Shown piece by piece: positions 47,242-57,172 of a DNA stretch of 64,000 nucleotides (positions are counted from its first letter, which is position 1; every line of letters begins with the position of its first letter). The notes beneath the pieces are model-generated. The model was given only the letters and a program-made list of their open reading frames with translations, ran no database searches and had not been told where the DNA came from. The stretch is from NCBI GenBank assembly GCA_963705545.1, contig CAVPJX010000001.1, positions 1,178,001 to 1,242,000 of the forward strand, in the 5' to 3' direction. Position numbers and translations under genes: made by a program. The stretch comes from DATBLY01 sp963705545 (GTDB lineage: Bacteria; Actinomycetota; UBA4738; HRBIN12).

Positions 47242-47765
47242 TCCTCCGCTTCCTCCTCGCCCTCGACGGCGCCCGGCCACGGCTTCGCCTCGCGGGTCAT
47301 CAGGGGGAAGTCCTTGCGGAGCGGGTGGCCCTCGAAGGGCTCGGAGAGGAGCAACTTGACCGGCTGGGGATGTCCCTCGAAGTGGATCCCGAACATCTCC
47401 AGCGTCTCGCGCTCGTGCCAGTCGGACGTCGGGTAGAGGTCCGACACCGTGGGACAGACCGGATCCTCGTGCGGGAGGAGAACCTTCACGCGAACGTTGT
47501 GGTGATGCAGCGTCGAGAACAGATGGGTCACGACCTCGAGCCCGCGCTCGGGTCCGAAGTCGACGCCCCCGGTGAAGTCGCAGTAGTCGCAGGCGAACTC
47601 CGGCTCGTCCCGAAGGAAGCGACAGATGTCTCGGTAGCGATCGATCGAGACCGTGGCGACGGCGTGCCCGTGCTGCTCGACGACGTCGACGATGGCATCG
47701 CCGAACCGCGCCCGAAGGCGCGAGGCGACCTCGTCAGGCGCGAGCCGGTGCGGCGTCCCTGCCAC
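47238..47765 (-). CDS. nuoC: NADH-quinone oxidoreductase subunit C, copy 1
   Basis: Encodes 175 residues of the 30-kDa peripheral subunit. DLYPTSDWHERETLEMFGIH and FEGHPLRKDFPL are the family signature. The GTG at 47763-47765 overlaps the nuoB end by 32 bp; later in-frame starts would remove conserved N-terminal sequence. It is not fused to NuoD, and NuoD is missing from this cluster. Confidence 0.92.
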   Translation of the reverse strand: MAGTPHRLAPDEVASRLRARFGDAIVDVVEQHGHAVATVSIDRYRDICRFLRDEPEFACDYCDFTGGVDFGPERGLEVVTHLFSTLHHHNVRVKVLLPHEDPVCPTVSDLYPTSDWHERETLEMFGIHFEGHPQPVKLLLSEPFEGHPLRKDFPLMTREAKPWPGAVEGEEEAEE

Positions 47766-48246
47766 TGAACTTCTCCTGGATGTCCTCGTCCTTGATCTTC
47801 TGCTGCAGCAGCACGATGCCGTGCAGGAGCGCCTCGGGCCTGGGCGGGCAACCGGGGACATAGACGTCGACCGGGATGATCTGGTCGACGCCCTTCGTGA
47901 CCGAATACGAGTCCCAGTAGGGGCCGCCGCAGTTCGAGCACGATCCGAACGAGATCACGTACTTCGGATCGGGGATCTGGTCGTAGACGCGCTTCAGGGC
48001 CGGCGCCATCTTGTCGGTCAGCGTTCCGGCCACCACGAGCAGGTCGGCCTGGCGCGGCCCGTGCGCGAACGGGATCACGCCGAGCCGGATGAAGTCGTGC
48101 TTCGCGGTGGACGTCGCGATCAGCTCGATCGCGCAACAGGCGAGGCCGAAGTTCATCACCCACAAGGAGTAGCGGCGGCCCCAGTTCAGGAGGAACTTCA
48201 CGGGCTGGATCCGCGGCAACGGCGTCCGCTCGGTGATCAGGCCCAC
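47734..48246 (-). CDS. nuoB: NADH-quinone oxidoreductase subunit B, copy 1
   Basis: Encodes 170 residues from a GTG (48244-48246). The four ligands of cluster N2 are intact: the CC pair in FGLACCAIELIA, one Cys in SFGSCSNCGG, and one in VYVPGCPPRPEAL. N2 is the last iron-sulphur cluster before the quinone. It overlaps the nuoA end by 10 bp. Confidence 0.94.
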   Translation of the reverse strand: MGLITERTPLPRIQPVKFLLNWGRRYSLWVMNFGLACCAIELIATSTAKHDFIRLGVIPFAHGPRQADLLVVAGTLTDKMAPALKRVYDQIPDPKYVISFGSCSNCGGPYWDSYSVTKGVDQIIPVDVYVPGCPPRPEALLHGIVLLQQKIKDEDIQEKFSGRDAAPARA

Positions 48247-48644
48247 CTCAGCACGCCCTTCCGCCAGGCGTACAGCAGCCCGACCGCGAGGATGCCGATG
48301 AAGATGCCCATCTCGACGACGGCCGTGTACCCGAGCGACTCGAACACACGCGCCCACGGGAACAGGAACACGCTCTCTACGTCGAAGATCACGAACAGGA
48401 AGCCGTAGACGTAGTAGCGGACCTGGCTCTGCGACCACCCTTCGCCCACGGGGTCGATGCCGCATTCATAGGTGGTGAGCTTGGCCGGGAGGGGGCGGTG
48501 AGGGGCGATCAGCCGGGCGGCCCCGAAGGCCACGGCCACGAGCGCGGCCCCAGCGATCACGACCGCGAGCACGACGCCGTAGGACTGGTAGTAGCTAGTC
48601 ACGCTTGTGAACGCTTTCCCGAGCGCGGATCCTAGCAGGATCAC
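48237..48644 (-). CDS. nuoA: NADH-quinone oxidoreductase subunit A, copy 1
   Basis: Encodes 135 residues with three membrane helices and the conserved TTYECGIDPVG loop, which contains the Cys that is exposed in the deactive state of complex I, and YYVYGFLFVIFDVESVFLFP. The GTG start directly follows the TGA of the polyprenyl synthase gene (TGAGTG). Confidence 0.95.
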   Translation of the reverse strand: MILLGSALGKAFTSVTSYYQSYGVVLAVVIAGAALVAVAFGAARLIAPHRPLPAKLTTYECGIDPVGEGWSQSQVRYYVYGFLFVIFDVESVFLFPWARVFESLGYTAVVEMGIFIGILAVGLLYAWRKGVLRWA

Positions 48645-49658
48645 TCATGCTGGATCCCCAGCTCCGCATCGCGCCGCCAGGAACCGAGCGAGCTGCTGGA
48701 ACGCGTGACGGGCAACCCCCTCCGGCAGCGCCTCCGTGAGGCGGATCGCCCGTGCGACCTCGGCGGTCACGGCTTCCCGGGCCACCTGGACCGACCCGCC
48801 GCCCTGCACGATCTGCAGGGCGCGATCCAGGAGCTCACCGTCGGGCGGGCCGTGCGAGAGGATCCGCGCGAGCTCGGCCCGGTCTGGATCGTGCGCGAGG
48901 GCGTGGAGCACAGGAAGGGTGTACACGCCTTCCTTCAGGTCCTGGCCCGGCTCCTTACCCAGCTCGAGCTGGGTCGCGGTGATGTCCATGATGTCGTCCG
49001 AGAGCTGGAAGGCCATCCCCAGCGCCTGCCCGAACGCCTCCAGGACGTCGATGTGATCCGGCGTCGAGTCCGACAGCATGCCGCCGAGCCGGCAGGAGGT
49101 GCCGATCAGCGAAGCGGTCTTGCGACGGATGATCTCGAGGTAGGCCTCCTCCGACTGCTCCACCTTGCCGGAGCTGTCCACCTCCCGGATCTGCCCATCG
49201 CACAGCACGGCGATCGTCCTCGCGAGGAGCCGGCACACGTCCGTTCCCAGCTCGGTCGAGATCTCGGAGGCGCGCGCGAACAGGAAGTCGCCGGTCAGGA
49301 TCGCGACGGTGTTGTCCCAGCGCATGTTCGCCGACGGCGCTCCGCGTCGACGATCCGCCTCATCGATCACGTCGTCGTGGTACAGGGTCGCCAGGTGGAC
49401 CAGCTCGATCGCGACCGACCCGGGGATCAGGCGTGGGTCGGCGGGGTCGCCGAACCTACCCGCCAGCAGCACCAACATCGCGCGGAACCGCTTCCCGCCC
49501 GCAGCGATCAGGTAGGACGAGGTCTCGGAGAGCAATCCGGAGGCCTCGACCCGAACGGCCTTCTCGAGGGCACCCTCCACCTGATCGAGACGGGTCCGGA
49601 TCTCCGCCTCCAGGACGGGGTCGGGCGCCTCCAACCCGGGGAGCACGCGACGGCTCAT
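48645..49658 (-). CDS. Polyprenyl diphosphate synthase (long-chain, menaquinone side chain type)
   Basis: Encodes 337 residues of an all-trans prenyltransferase. The first Asp-rich motif DDVIDEADRRRG and the second DDIMD are intact, with AAGGKRFRAMLVLLAGRFG and HLATLYHDDVIDEA around them. These enzymes make the C35-C50 tail of menaquinone or other isoprenoid quinones. It is exactly between the two nuo sets: 4 bp after nuoN of the upstream set and abutting nuoA of the downstream set. The chain length cannot be read with certainty. Confidence 0.92.
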   Translation of the reverse strand: MSRRVLPGLEAPDPVLEAEIRTRLDQVEGALEKAVRVEASGLLSETSSYLIAAGGKRFRAMLVLLAGRFGDPADPRLIPGSVAIELVHLATLYHDDVIDEADRRRGAPSANMRWDNTVAILTGDFLFARASEISTELGTDVCRLLARTIAVLCDGQIREVDSSGKVEQSEEAYLEIIRRKTASLIGTSCRLGGMLSDSTPDHIDVLEAFGQALGMAFQLSDDIMDITATQLELGKEPGQDLKEGVYTLPVLHALAHDPDRAELARILSHGPPDGELLDRALQIVQGGGSVQVAREAVTAEVARAIRLTEALPEGVARHAFQQLARFLAARCGAGDPA

Positions 49659-49662
49659 CGGG

Positions 49663-51114
49663 TCACCATCGCAGCACCGAGGCCTCGCGGAGGATGCCGG
49701 AGAGGAGGCCGGGGAAGATGCCGAGCGCCAGCGTCAGGAAGGCCGGGATCGCGATCGCGACCCTCGGCAGCAGCGACGGATCACGGTCGTGCTCGGCCTG
49801 CGGCTCCTGCATGTACATCAGGACGATCAGCCGCAGGTAGAAGAACGCCGCGACGACGCTCGAGCCCACCCCGATGAGCGCGAGCGACCAATTCCCCGCC
49901 CCGATCGCCGCCCCGAACACCCCGGCCTTGGCGATGAATCCGGCCGTTGGCGGGATCCCGGCGAGGGACAGCAGGAAGAGCGTCATCAGCCCAGCGAGCA
50001 GCGGGGAGCGCCGCGCCAACCCCGCGTAGGCCGAGAACGATGTCTGCTCCTCTCCCCGGGCCGAAACGAGCATCACGATCCCGAAGGCCCCGAGCGTCAT
50101 GATGGCGTACACGATCAGGTAGAACAGGGCCGCGCTGATCCCGGTCTGGTTCGCGGCCGTGAGCCCGGTGAGGATGAAGCCGGCGTGGGCGATGCTCGAG
50201 TACGCGAGCATCCGCTTCACGTCGGATTGCGCGATCGCGAGCACGCTCCCGACGATCATCGACGCCGCCGCGAGGACCCACACCACCGGGGTCCAGTCCC
50301 ACGTGATCGGCTGGAACGCGACATCGAGGACCCGTATCAGGGCCATGAACGCCGCGACCTTCGTCGCCGCCGACATGTACGCGGTCACCGGCGTGGGCGC
50401 CCCCTGGTAGACGTCGGGCGTCCACATGTGGAACGGCACGGACGACACCTTGAAGGCGAACGCGACCACCAGGAACGCGAAGGCCAGCAGGACGATCGCG
50501 AGATCACCCGTCGACCCGGTGAGCGCGTTCGCGATCGCCCGGATCTTCGTGGTCCCGGTCGCTCCGTAGGCCATCGCGACACCGTAGAGGAAGAACGCCG
50601 ACGAGAACGCACCGAGGAGGAAGTACTTCATCGCCGCCTCGCTGGAACCGCGGCGTCCGGTGATCCCGGTGAGCACGTAGAGCGAGAGCGAGAGGATCTC
50701 CAGAGCGAGGAACGTGACGATCAGATCGTTCGCCGCCGTGATGAGCGTCATCCCGGCGGTGGCGAACAGCAGGAGCGGGTAGAACTCGCCGCGGACCTCG
50801 TCCCCGGACCGCGCGAAGTAGTGCGTTCCGTATACGAGCGCGAACGTGGCGATCGCCACGAGCAGGACCCGCGCCACCACCGAGAACCGGTCGACGGACA
50901 CCATGCCTCGGAGCACGGTCTCGGTCCCTTCGTGGTTCCAGAGCAGGATCGAGACCGCGGCGGTCCCGGCCAGCCCGATCGACGCGACCAGCACGTGCAG
51001 CCGTCGGTCGGACGGCCGGGCGAACGCCTCGTAGAGCAGCCCGATGATCGCCGTGGCGCACAGGACCAGCTCGGGGAGGATCGGGACGAGATCGATCTCG
51101 GGGGTCCGGATCAC
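49663..51114 (-). CDS. nuoN: NADH-quinone oxidoreductase subunit N, copy 2
   Basis: Encodes 483 residues from a GTG at 51112-51114 that overlaps the nuoM stop by 4 bp. FKVSSVPFHMWTPDVYQGAP, RMLAYSSIAHAGFILTGLTA and LLSLAGIPPTAGFIAKAGVF are the NuoN core. Last subunit gene of the 14-gene set; the polyprenyl synthase gene follows 4 bp later. Confidence 0.96.
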   Translation of the reverse strand: MIRTPEIDLVPILPELVLCATAIIGLLYEAFARPSDRRLHVLVASIGLAGTAAVSILLWNHEGTETVLRGMVSVDRFSVVARVLLVAIATFALVYGTHYFARSGDEVRGEFYPLLLFATAGMTLITAANDLIVTFLALEILSLSLYVLTGITGRRGSSEAAMKYFLLGAFSSAFFLYGVAMAYGATGTTKIRAIANALTGSTGDLAIVLLAFAFLVVAFAFKVSSVPFHMWTPDVYQGAPTPVTAYMSAATKVAAFMALIRVLDVAFQPITWDWTPVVWVLAAASMIVGSVLAIAQSDVKRMLAYSSIAHAGFILTGLTAANQTGISAALFYLIVYAIMTLGAFGIVMLVSARGEEQTSFSAYAGLARRSPLLAGLMTLFLLSLAGIPPTAGFIAKAGVFGAAIGAGNWSLALIGVGSSVVAAFFYLRLIVLMYMQEPQAEHDRDPSLLPRVAIAIPAFLTLALGIFPGLLSGILREASVLRW

Positions 51115-52675
51115 GTCGACCCCTCCCCCTCGCTCCGCTCGGAAGGTGTCAGGGCGATCGCGGCCTGGCCGAGGTCGGTCTCTCGATCGGTCGGCGCGAC
51201 ATGTTGCACGACCGCGGCGGTCGTGGGATCGATGCGGTCGGTGAGGATCTTGGGATACACCCCGAAGACCAGCAGGAGCGCGAGCACCGGGGCGAGGACG
51301 ACCACCTCGCGGAGGCTTACGTCCGGCAGGTGGCGATGGTCCTCGTCCAGCACCGGCCCGTAGGCCATCCGCTGGTACGACCACAGGAGGTAGATCGCCG
51401 CGAGGACGACCGCGACCGCCGCGAGCGAGCCGAACCACGGGCTCACCATGAACGAGCCGGCGATCACCAGGAACTCACCGACGAAGTTGTTGAGCCCAGG
51501 CAACCCCACCGAGGCGAGCACCGCGAACAGGAACGCGCCCGTCAGCCAGGGCATGACCGCCGCGAGCCCGCCCATCCGGCCGAGGTCGCGCGTGTGGGTG
51601 CGCTCGTAGACCATGCCTGACGAGCAGGAACAGGGCTCCCGTCGAGAGCCCGTGGTTGACCATCTGCAGGACGCCTCCGGTCACGGACTGGTCGGTGAAC
51701 GCGAAGATCCCGAGCACCACGAACCCGAGGTGGGAAACGGACGAATACGCGACGAGTCGCTTGATGTCCGTCTGCATCACCGCCACGACCGCGCCGTAGA
51801 TGATCCCGATCACGGCGAGGATCGCGACGAAGGTCGCGAAGTACCGGGAGGCTTCGGGGAACAACGCCAGGTTGAAGCGGATCAGGCCGTAGGCGCCCAC
51901 CTTCAGGAGCACGGCCGCCAGCAGGACCGACCCCGCCGTCGGCGCCTCGGTGTGGGCGTCGGGCAGCCACGTGTGCAGCGGGAAGACCGGAACCTTGACC
52001 GCGAAGGCGACGAAGAACGCCAGGAAGAGCCAACGCGCCGTGACGGGCGCCAAGCGTGCCGGCCACCGCCGTCAGTTCGCGGAGATCGAACGTTCCGGCC
52101 CCGAGCGACGCCGACCGCGGGAGTACAGGAACAGGATTCCGACGAGCAGGAACGCCGAGTCCGGCCATCGTGTACAGGAAGAACTTGACCGCGGCGTAGA
52201 CGCGACGCTCGCCCCCCCACCCACCGATCAGGAAGTACATCGGGACCAGGATCGCCTCGAAGAAGACGAAGAACAGGAGCAGGTCGAGCGCCACGAACGA
52301 CCCCACGACCGCGATCTCGAGGATCAGCATCGAGAGGAAGTAGCGGCGGACGTTCCGATCGATCGACCACGAGACGAGCACGGCGATCGGCATGAGGAAC
52401 GTGGTGAGCAACACCATCCACAGGCTCACGCCATCGATCCCGACCAGGTACTGCAGCCCGAGGTCCTGCACCCAGGTGGCCTGCTCGACCATCTGGAAGC
52501 CGGGCACCTGCGTATCGAACCGGCCGAGGACGGCGAGGGAAGCGACGAACGTCGCGATCGTCGTGACCAGCGCCACGATCCGGGCACCATCGTCGGACAG
52601 CGGGCGCCAGACCAACAGGATCACGACGCCCGCCACCGGGAGGAAGGTGACGATCGTGAGCAGGTGATCCGTCAT
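51111..52675 (-). CDS. nuoM: NADH-quinone oxidoreductase subunit M, copy 2, with several frameshifts
   Basis: All NuoM parts are present but spread over three frames. From the ATG (52673-52675) the frame is intact to VYAAVKFFLYTMAG. Then apparent indels follow: an extra base near 52160, a missing base near 52115, an extra T near 52053 (ACGCTTGGCG, giving TLAPVTARWLFLAF when removed) and an extra base near 51615 (correct reading FLLVGMVYERTHTRDL). Net change is +2, giving 520 residues after correction. TM5 Glu (FVFFEAILVPMYF) and the FAVKVPVFPLHTWLPDAHTE motif are present. Sequence error or real inactivation cannot be told apart here. Confidence 0.85.
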
Positions 52676-54589
52676 ATCCGGAACCCCAGGAAGACCAGGA
52701 CGCCGACCGCGCCGGCGAACAGGAACAGCGCGTAGGTCCGGACGAACCCCGTCTGGATCCGCCGGCCGGTGAGCGCGAGCCGGCGCACCGAGCCACCGAC
52801 ACCGTTGACGGCACCGTCGATCACCCGCTCGTCGATCTCGCGGGCGGAGAAGGCGGCGACCGCCTTGCCGGGCTGGATCACGACGGCGTCGTACGCGCGA
52901 TCGACGTACCAGCCGCTCGCGAACAGCCGCGGGATCGACCCCAGACGCTCGCGCAGCGCGAGCCAGTCCACCCTGCCCGAGCCGTACACGAGCCACGCGA
53001 CCGCGAGCCCGGTGAGCGAGATCACCACGGCGATCACGAACAGCGCGGGCTTCGCGAGGCCGGCGACCCCCTCGGGAACGGCGCCGTGTACCGGCTCCAA
53101 GAGGTGCTCGAGTCGGCCCTCCGGCGAGGTGCTGAGGTAGCCGGCGAAGGCGGTACCGATCGCGAGCAACACGAGCGGGAGCCACATCACCGGCGGGCGA
53201 CTCGTGCGCGTGCTCAGCTTCCTCGCTGCGGGGACGACCGAAGAACGTCAGGAACAGGAGCCGCCCGATGTAGAAGGCGGAGAGCAACGCGCCGAACGCG
53301 CCCAGCACGTAGACCCAGACGCGGCCCTGGGCGTTCGCCACCTCGAGGATCAGGTCCTTGGCGAAGAAGCCGGCCAGAGGAGGCAACCCCGCGAGCGCCA
53401 ACGCTCCGATCGTGAACGTGACCCCGGTGATCGGCATGCGCCGGATCAGGCCACCCATGCGCCGCATGTCCGTCTCCCCGTGCATCCCGTGCATCACGGA
53501 CCCCGCGCCCAGGAACATCAGGGCCTTGTAGAAGGCGTGCGCGACCAGCATGAACATCGCGAGGGAGTACGCGCGCATCCCCGCCGCGATGAACATGTAA
53601 CCGAGCTGACTGATCGTGGAGTACGCGAGCACCCGCTTGATGTCGTCCTGTCCGATCGCGCAGGTCGCCGCGAAGAGCGCCGTGAACAGCCCGACGAACA
53701 GGACGACGGTGAGCGCCGTCCCAGACAGTTCGAACAGCACGTGCGAGCGCACCACCAGGTAGACGCCGGCGGTCACCATCGTCGCCGCGTGGATCAGCGC
53801 CGAAACGGGGGACGGACCCGCCATCGCGTCGGGCAGCCACACGTGCAACGGCACCTGGGCGGACTTGCCGATCGCGCCGGCGAACAGCAGGAGCGCGATC
53901 GCGGTCGCGGTGCCCTTCGTGATCGTGCTCCCGGCGCTGCCGAAGATCGCGGTGAAGTCGAGCGTCCCGAACTTCACCGCCAGGAGCGCGAGGCCGACCA
54001 GCATGAACGTGTCGCCGATCCGGGTCGTGATGAACGCCTTCTTCGCGGCGTTCGCGTTCTCGGTCTTCTCGAACCAGAAGCCGATCAGCAGGTAGGAGCA
54101 CAGGCCGACCCCCTCCCACCCCAGGTACAGGAGCAGGTAGTTCTGGGCGAGGACCAGCACCAGCATGAAGAAGACGAACAGGTTCAGGTAGGCGAAGTAG
54201 CGGCCGTAGCGTGGATCGCCGGCCATATAGCCGATCGAATAGACGTGGATCAGCGTCCCGATCCCGGTGACCACCAGGATCATCACCATCGACAGCGCGT
54301 CGAGCCGCAGGTCGACCCCCACGGAGAACGAGCCGACGTCGATCCACTCGAAGAGATGCCGGACGTATAGGCGTTCATCGCCGGGGGCCTCCAACAGTCC
54401 CAGTGCGATCATCGCGGCGAGGGCGAACGAGGCGCCGACCAGGACCGACGCGATCAGCCCGGCGCCGCGCCCGAGCCGCTTGCCCGCGAACAGGTTCAGC
54501 GCGGCGCCGGCGAGCGGGAGGACCGGGACCAGCCAGATCAGCTGCATCGCCGACGTCGGCACCGCGATCGGCGAGAGCTCCCCTACCAC
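52672..54589 (-). CDS. nuoL: NADH-quinone oxidoreductase subunit L, copy 2, with one frameshift
   Basis: Encodes 638 residues after correction. LYLGWEGVGLCSYLLIGFWF, SAQVPLHVWLPDAMAGPSPV and LAYSTISQLGYMFIAAGMRA are the NuoL core. Near 53195 the frame shifts by one: it reads EHAHESP and then should continue PVMWLPLVLLAIGTAFAGYL in the neighbouring frame, so one extra base is likely. The C-terminal lateral-helix part follows to TGA at 52672. The GTG start overlaps nuoK by 7 bp, as in copy 1. Confidence 0.9.
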
Positions 54590-54888
54590 CGGAGGTCCTT
54601 CAGCTCGTCGACGTTGACCGTGTGCCGCCGGCGGTACACCGCGACGATGATCGCGAGCCCGACGACCACCTCGGCGGCGGCCACGACCATCGAGAAGAAG
54701 GCGAGGACCTGTCCGTCGAGGTTCCCATGCATCCGGGAGAAGGCCACGAGCGCCAGGTTGGCCGCGTTCAGCTGCAGCTCGACCGACATGAACATCACGA
54801 GCGCGTTGCGCCGGACCAGGACACCGACGCTCCCGATCGCGAACAGGATCGCCGACAGGACCAGGAAGTAGGCGATCGGCGTGCTCAC
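54583..54888 (-). CDS. nuoK: NADH-quinone oxidoreductase subunit K, copy 2
   Basis: Encodes 101 residues, three helices, with the conserved Glu residues in MFMSVELQLNAANLALVAFS and MVVAAAEVVVGLAIIVAVYR. ATG overlaps the nuoJ stop by 4 bp. The frame is intact. Confidence 0.97.
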   Translation of the reverse strand: MSTPIAYFLVLSAILFAIGSVGVLVRRNALVMFMSVELQLNAANLALVAFSRMHGNLDGQVLAFFSMVVAAAEVVVGLAIIVAVYRRRHTVNVDELKDLRW

Positions 54889-55526
54889 GGCACCGGCTCC
54901 GCCTGCGTCGCCGCGCCGGCTCCCGTCGTCGGGCCGGCCCCCGTCGTCGGGCCCGGGAGCCCGGCGTCGGCCGGACCCGCGGCGGCGGCGGCTTCCGCCT
55001 GCGTGATCGCGCGCGCCTTGCGATGGGCGAGGATCATCGCGGCGATCGCGGCGATGATCAGCAGGATCGACGTCACCTCGAAGGGGAAGAAGTAGTCACG
55101 GAACAGGACGCGCGCGAGCGCCTGCGTGTTGCCGTCGGCGTTCACCGCGTCGAACCCGTCGGGCGCGACCGCCGAGAACCCGATCCCGGCCCGGATCGCC
55201 AAGGTCACCTCGAGCACGAACGCGGCCCCGAAGGCGATCGCGAGCCAGCGCTGCCCGAGCAGCCGCTCTCGGAGGTCCTCGGTCCGGTCGACCCCGAGCA
55301 GCATGATCACGAACAGGAACAGGACCATGATCGCGCCGGCGTACACGATGATCTGCACGGCGAACAGGAACGGCGCGTCGAGGATCAGGTAGAAGACCGC
55401 GAGGCAGAAGAAGTTCACGATCAGGAACAGCGCCGCGTGGATCGCGTTGCGCATCATGAGCATCGCGATGCCGCTCGCGACCGAGAGCGGCGCGAACACC
55501 CAGAAGACGAGCAGGTCGGCCGACAA
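54885..55526 (-). CDS. nuoJ: NADH-quinone oxidoreductase subunit J, copy 2
   Basis: Encodes 213 residues. Five membrane helices with LFLIVNFFCLAVFYLILDAP and VYAGAIMVLFLFVIMLLGVD match NuoJ. After the last helix there is an extra Ala/Pro/Gly/Thr-rich tail of about 40 residues containing the repeated unit GPTTGAG. The GTG start abuts the nuoI stop. Confidence 0.95.
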   Translation of the reverse strand: MSADLLVFWVFAPLSVASGIAMLMMRNAIHAALFLIVNFFCLAVFYLILDAPFLFAVQIIVYAGAIMVLFLFVIMLLGVDRTEDLRERLLGQRWLAIAFGAAFVLEVTLAIRAGIGFSAVAPDGFDAVNADGNTQALARVLFRDYFFPFEVTSILLIIAAIAAMILAHRKARAITQAEAAAAAGPADAGLPGPTTGAGPTTGAGAATQAEPVP

Positions 55527-56033
55527 CTACCGCCCCTCCCGGTCGACGGGGTCGGACCCCAGCTCGGGTGGCGCCTCCAGCAAACGCTCCTTCGTCCAGA
55601 TCGCGTCCTCACGGGTCGTGAAGGCCATCTCGTAGTAGCTGGTGAGGGTGAGCGCTCGCGTGGGACACGCCTCGACGCACAGGCCGCACATGATGCAGCG
55701 GAGGTAGTTGATCTGGTAGTCCTTCGCGTAGCGCTCGCCCGGTGAGACGGGAGCTTCAGGGTCGTTGTCCTCGCCCTCGACCCAGATCGCGTCGGCCGGG
55801 CAGGCGAACGCGCAGAGCTCGCACCCGATGCACTTCTCGAGCCCGTTCTCATGCTTGTTCAGCAGGTGCCGCCCGATGTGGGAGCGCTCGGGCGGAGGGA
55901 CGATCTCGCCCGGGTACTGCTCGGTGTCGTCGCGGCGGAACGTCTGCTTCCAGACCGTTCCCATCCCCTTGGCGATCGCGACGGCGGCGTCCACGAAGGT
56001 CTGCGCGGGTTCGCGCGGCTCCCGGTCGCTCAC
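55527..56033 (-). CDS. nuoI: NADH-quinone oxidoreductase subunit I, copy 2
   Basis: Encodes 168 residues from a GTG at 56031-56033 that overlaps nuoH by 4 bp. Clusters N6a and N6b are bound by CIGCELCAFACP and CIMCGLCVEACP. The inter-cluster loop (EGEDNDPEAPVSPGERYAKD) is different from copy 1 and typical of canonical NuoI. Confidence 0.96.
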   Translation of the reverse strand: MSDREPREPAQTFVDAAVAIAKGMGTVWKQTFRRDDTEQYPGEIVPPPERSHIGRHLLNKHENGLEKCIGCELCAFACPADAIWVEGEDNDPEAPVSPGERYAKDYQINYLRCIMCGLCVEACPTRALTLTSYYEMAFTTREDAIWTKERLLEAPPELGSDPVDREGR

Positions 56034-57172
56034 GTCGACACCTCCTCGTCTGCTCGTTCGTCCGGGCTCGGGGCAGCGCGAGGCCCGACGAGGGGTGCGA
56101 GGAGCGAGACGAGCAGCACGACCCCGAGGATCGCCGCGGCGCCGACCAGGATCGCGCGCCGCCCGAAGTGATCGGGAAGGACCACGACCGCGGCCGTGAT
56201 CATCACCCAGACCAGGCCGAACGGGATCAGGACCTTCCAGCCGAGGTTCATCAGGCGGTCGTAGCGCATCCGCGGAAGGGTGGCGCGAACGAGGATGTAG
56301 ACGTAGATGATCGCGGTCACCTTGAGCAGGAACCACAGGATCGGCCACAGCCCGTGGAGGAACGCCGGCGCCGGTCCACGCCAACCGCCCAGGAACAGGG
56401 TCGTCGCGATCGCGGCGACCGTCACCGTGTTCACGTACTCGCCGAGGTAGAACATCGCGAACTTGATGCCCGAGTACTCGGTGTGGAACCCGGCCACGAG
56501 CTCGGTCTCGGCCTCCGCCAGGTCGAACGGTGGCCGGTTCGTCTCCGCCAGGCCGCACACGAGGTAGACCACGAACGCGGGGAACTGCGGGATCACGTTC
56601 CAGACCCGGTCCTGTGCGTCGACGATCTCACTCATCCGCAGGTGACCCGCGTACATCAGGACCGCGACGAGGGCGAGGCCCATCCCGACCTCGTAGGAGA
56701 CCATCTGCGCCGACGAGCGGATCGACCCGAGCAGCGGGTAGTTCGACCCGCTCGACCAACCCGCGAGCACGATCGCGTAGACGCCGATCGAGGTCATCGC
56801 GAGCACCCACAGGACGCCGACGTTCAGGTCCGCGATCTGCAGCGGCACCTCGCGGCCGAACAGCTCCACGGGCGCGCCGAACGGGACGACGGCGAAGGCC
56901 AGGAACGCCGGCAGCATCGCGATCACGGGGGCGATCAGGTACACGGGCCGGTCGGCGTCGGTGGGGGTGATGCCCTCCTTGAAGAACAGCTTGATGCCGT
57001 CCGCGATGGTGATCAGGATCCCGCGCGGCCCGGCCCGCATCGGCCCCTTCCGCGTCTGGAAGTCGGCGATCACCTTGCGCTCCATCCAGATGTAGATCAT
57101 CACGGCGATCAGCAGCGCGAAGAACACGACGACGACGCGACCGATCAGCAGGAGCCAGTCGAGCCAGTCCAT
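56030..57172 (-). CDS. nuoH: NADH-quinone oxidoreductase subunit H, copy 2
   Basis: Encodes 380 residues. IWMERKVIADFQTRKGPMRA, GLAETNRPPFDLAEAETELV and AGFHTEYSGIKFAMFYLGEY form the quinone pocket. It is longer than copy 1 through one or two additional hydrophobic segments and a charged tail at the C-terminus. Its ATG directly follows the nuoG TAG. Confidence 0.96.
   Translation of the reverse strand: MDWLDWLLLIGRVVVVFFALLIAVMIYIWMERKVIADFQTRKGPMRAGPRGILITIADGIKLFFKEGITPTDADRPVYLIAPVIAMLPAFLAFAVVPFGAPVELFGREVPLQIADLNVGVLWVLAMTSIGVYAIVLAGWSSGSNYPLLGSIRSSAQMVSYEVGMGLALVAVLMYAGHLRMSEIVDAQDRVWNVIPQFPAFVVYLVCGLAETNRPPFDLAEAETELVAGFHTEYSGIKFAMFYLGEYVNTVTVAAIATTLFLGGWRGPAPAFLHGLWPILWFLLKVTAIIYVYILVRATLPRMRYDRLMNLGWKVLIPFGLVWVMITAAVVVLPDHFGRRAILVGAAAILGVVLLVSLLAPLVGPRAAPSPDERADEEVST

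Noticed and set aside
47238..48246. A hidden or frameshifted nuoD in the second set
   Set aside because: The interval is fully occupied by nuoB and nuoC, and no frame shows the HTGIEKN or GPQHPSTHG blocks.
51542..54589. A 1015-residue NuoL-NuoM fusion protein
   Set aside because: It arises only because the nuoL frameshift puts its frame in register with nuoM. The separate nuoL stop and nuoM start (ATGA at 52672-52675) are still present.
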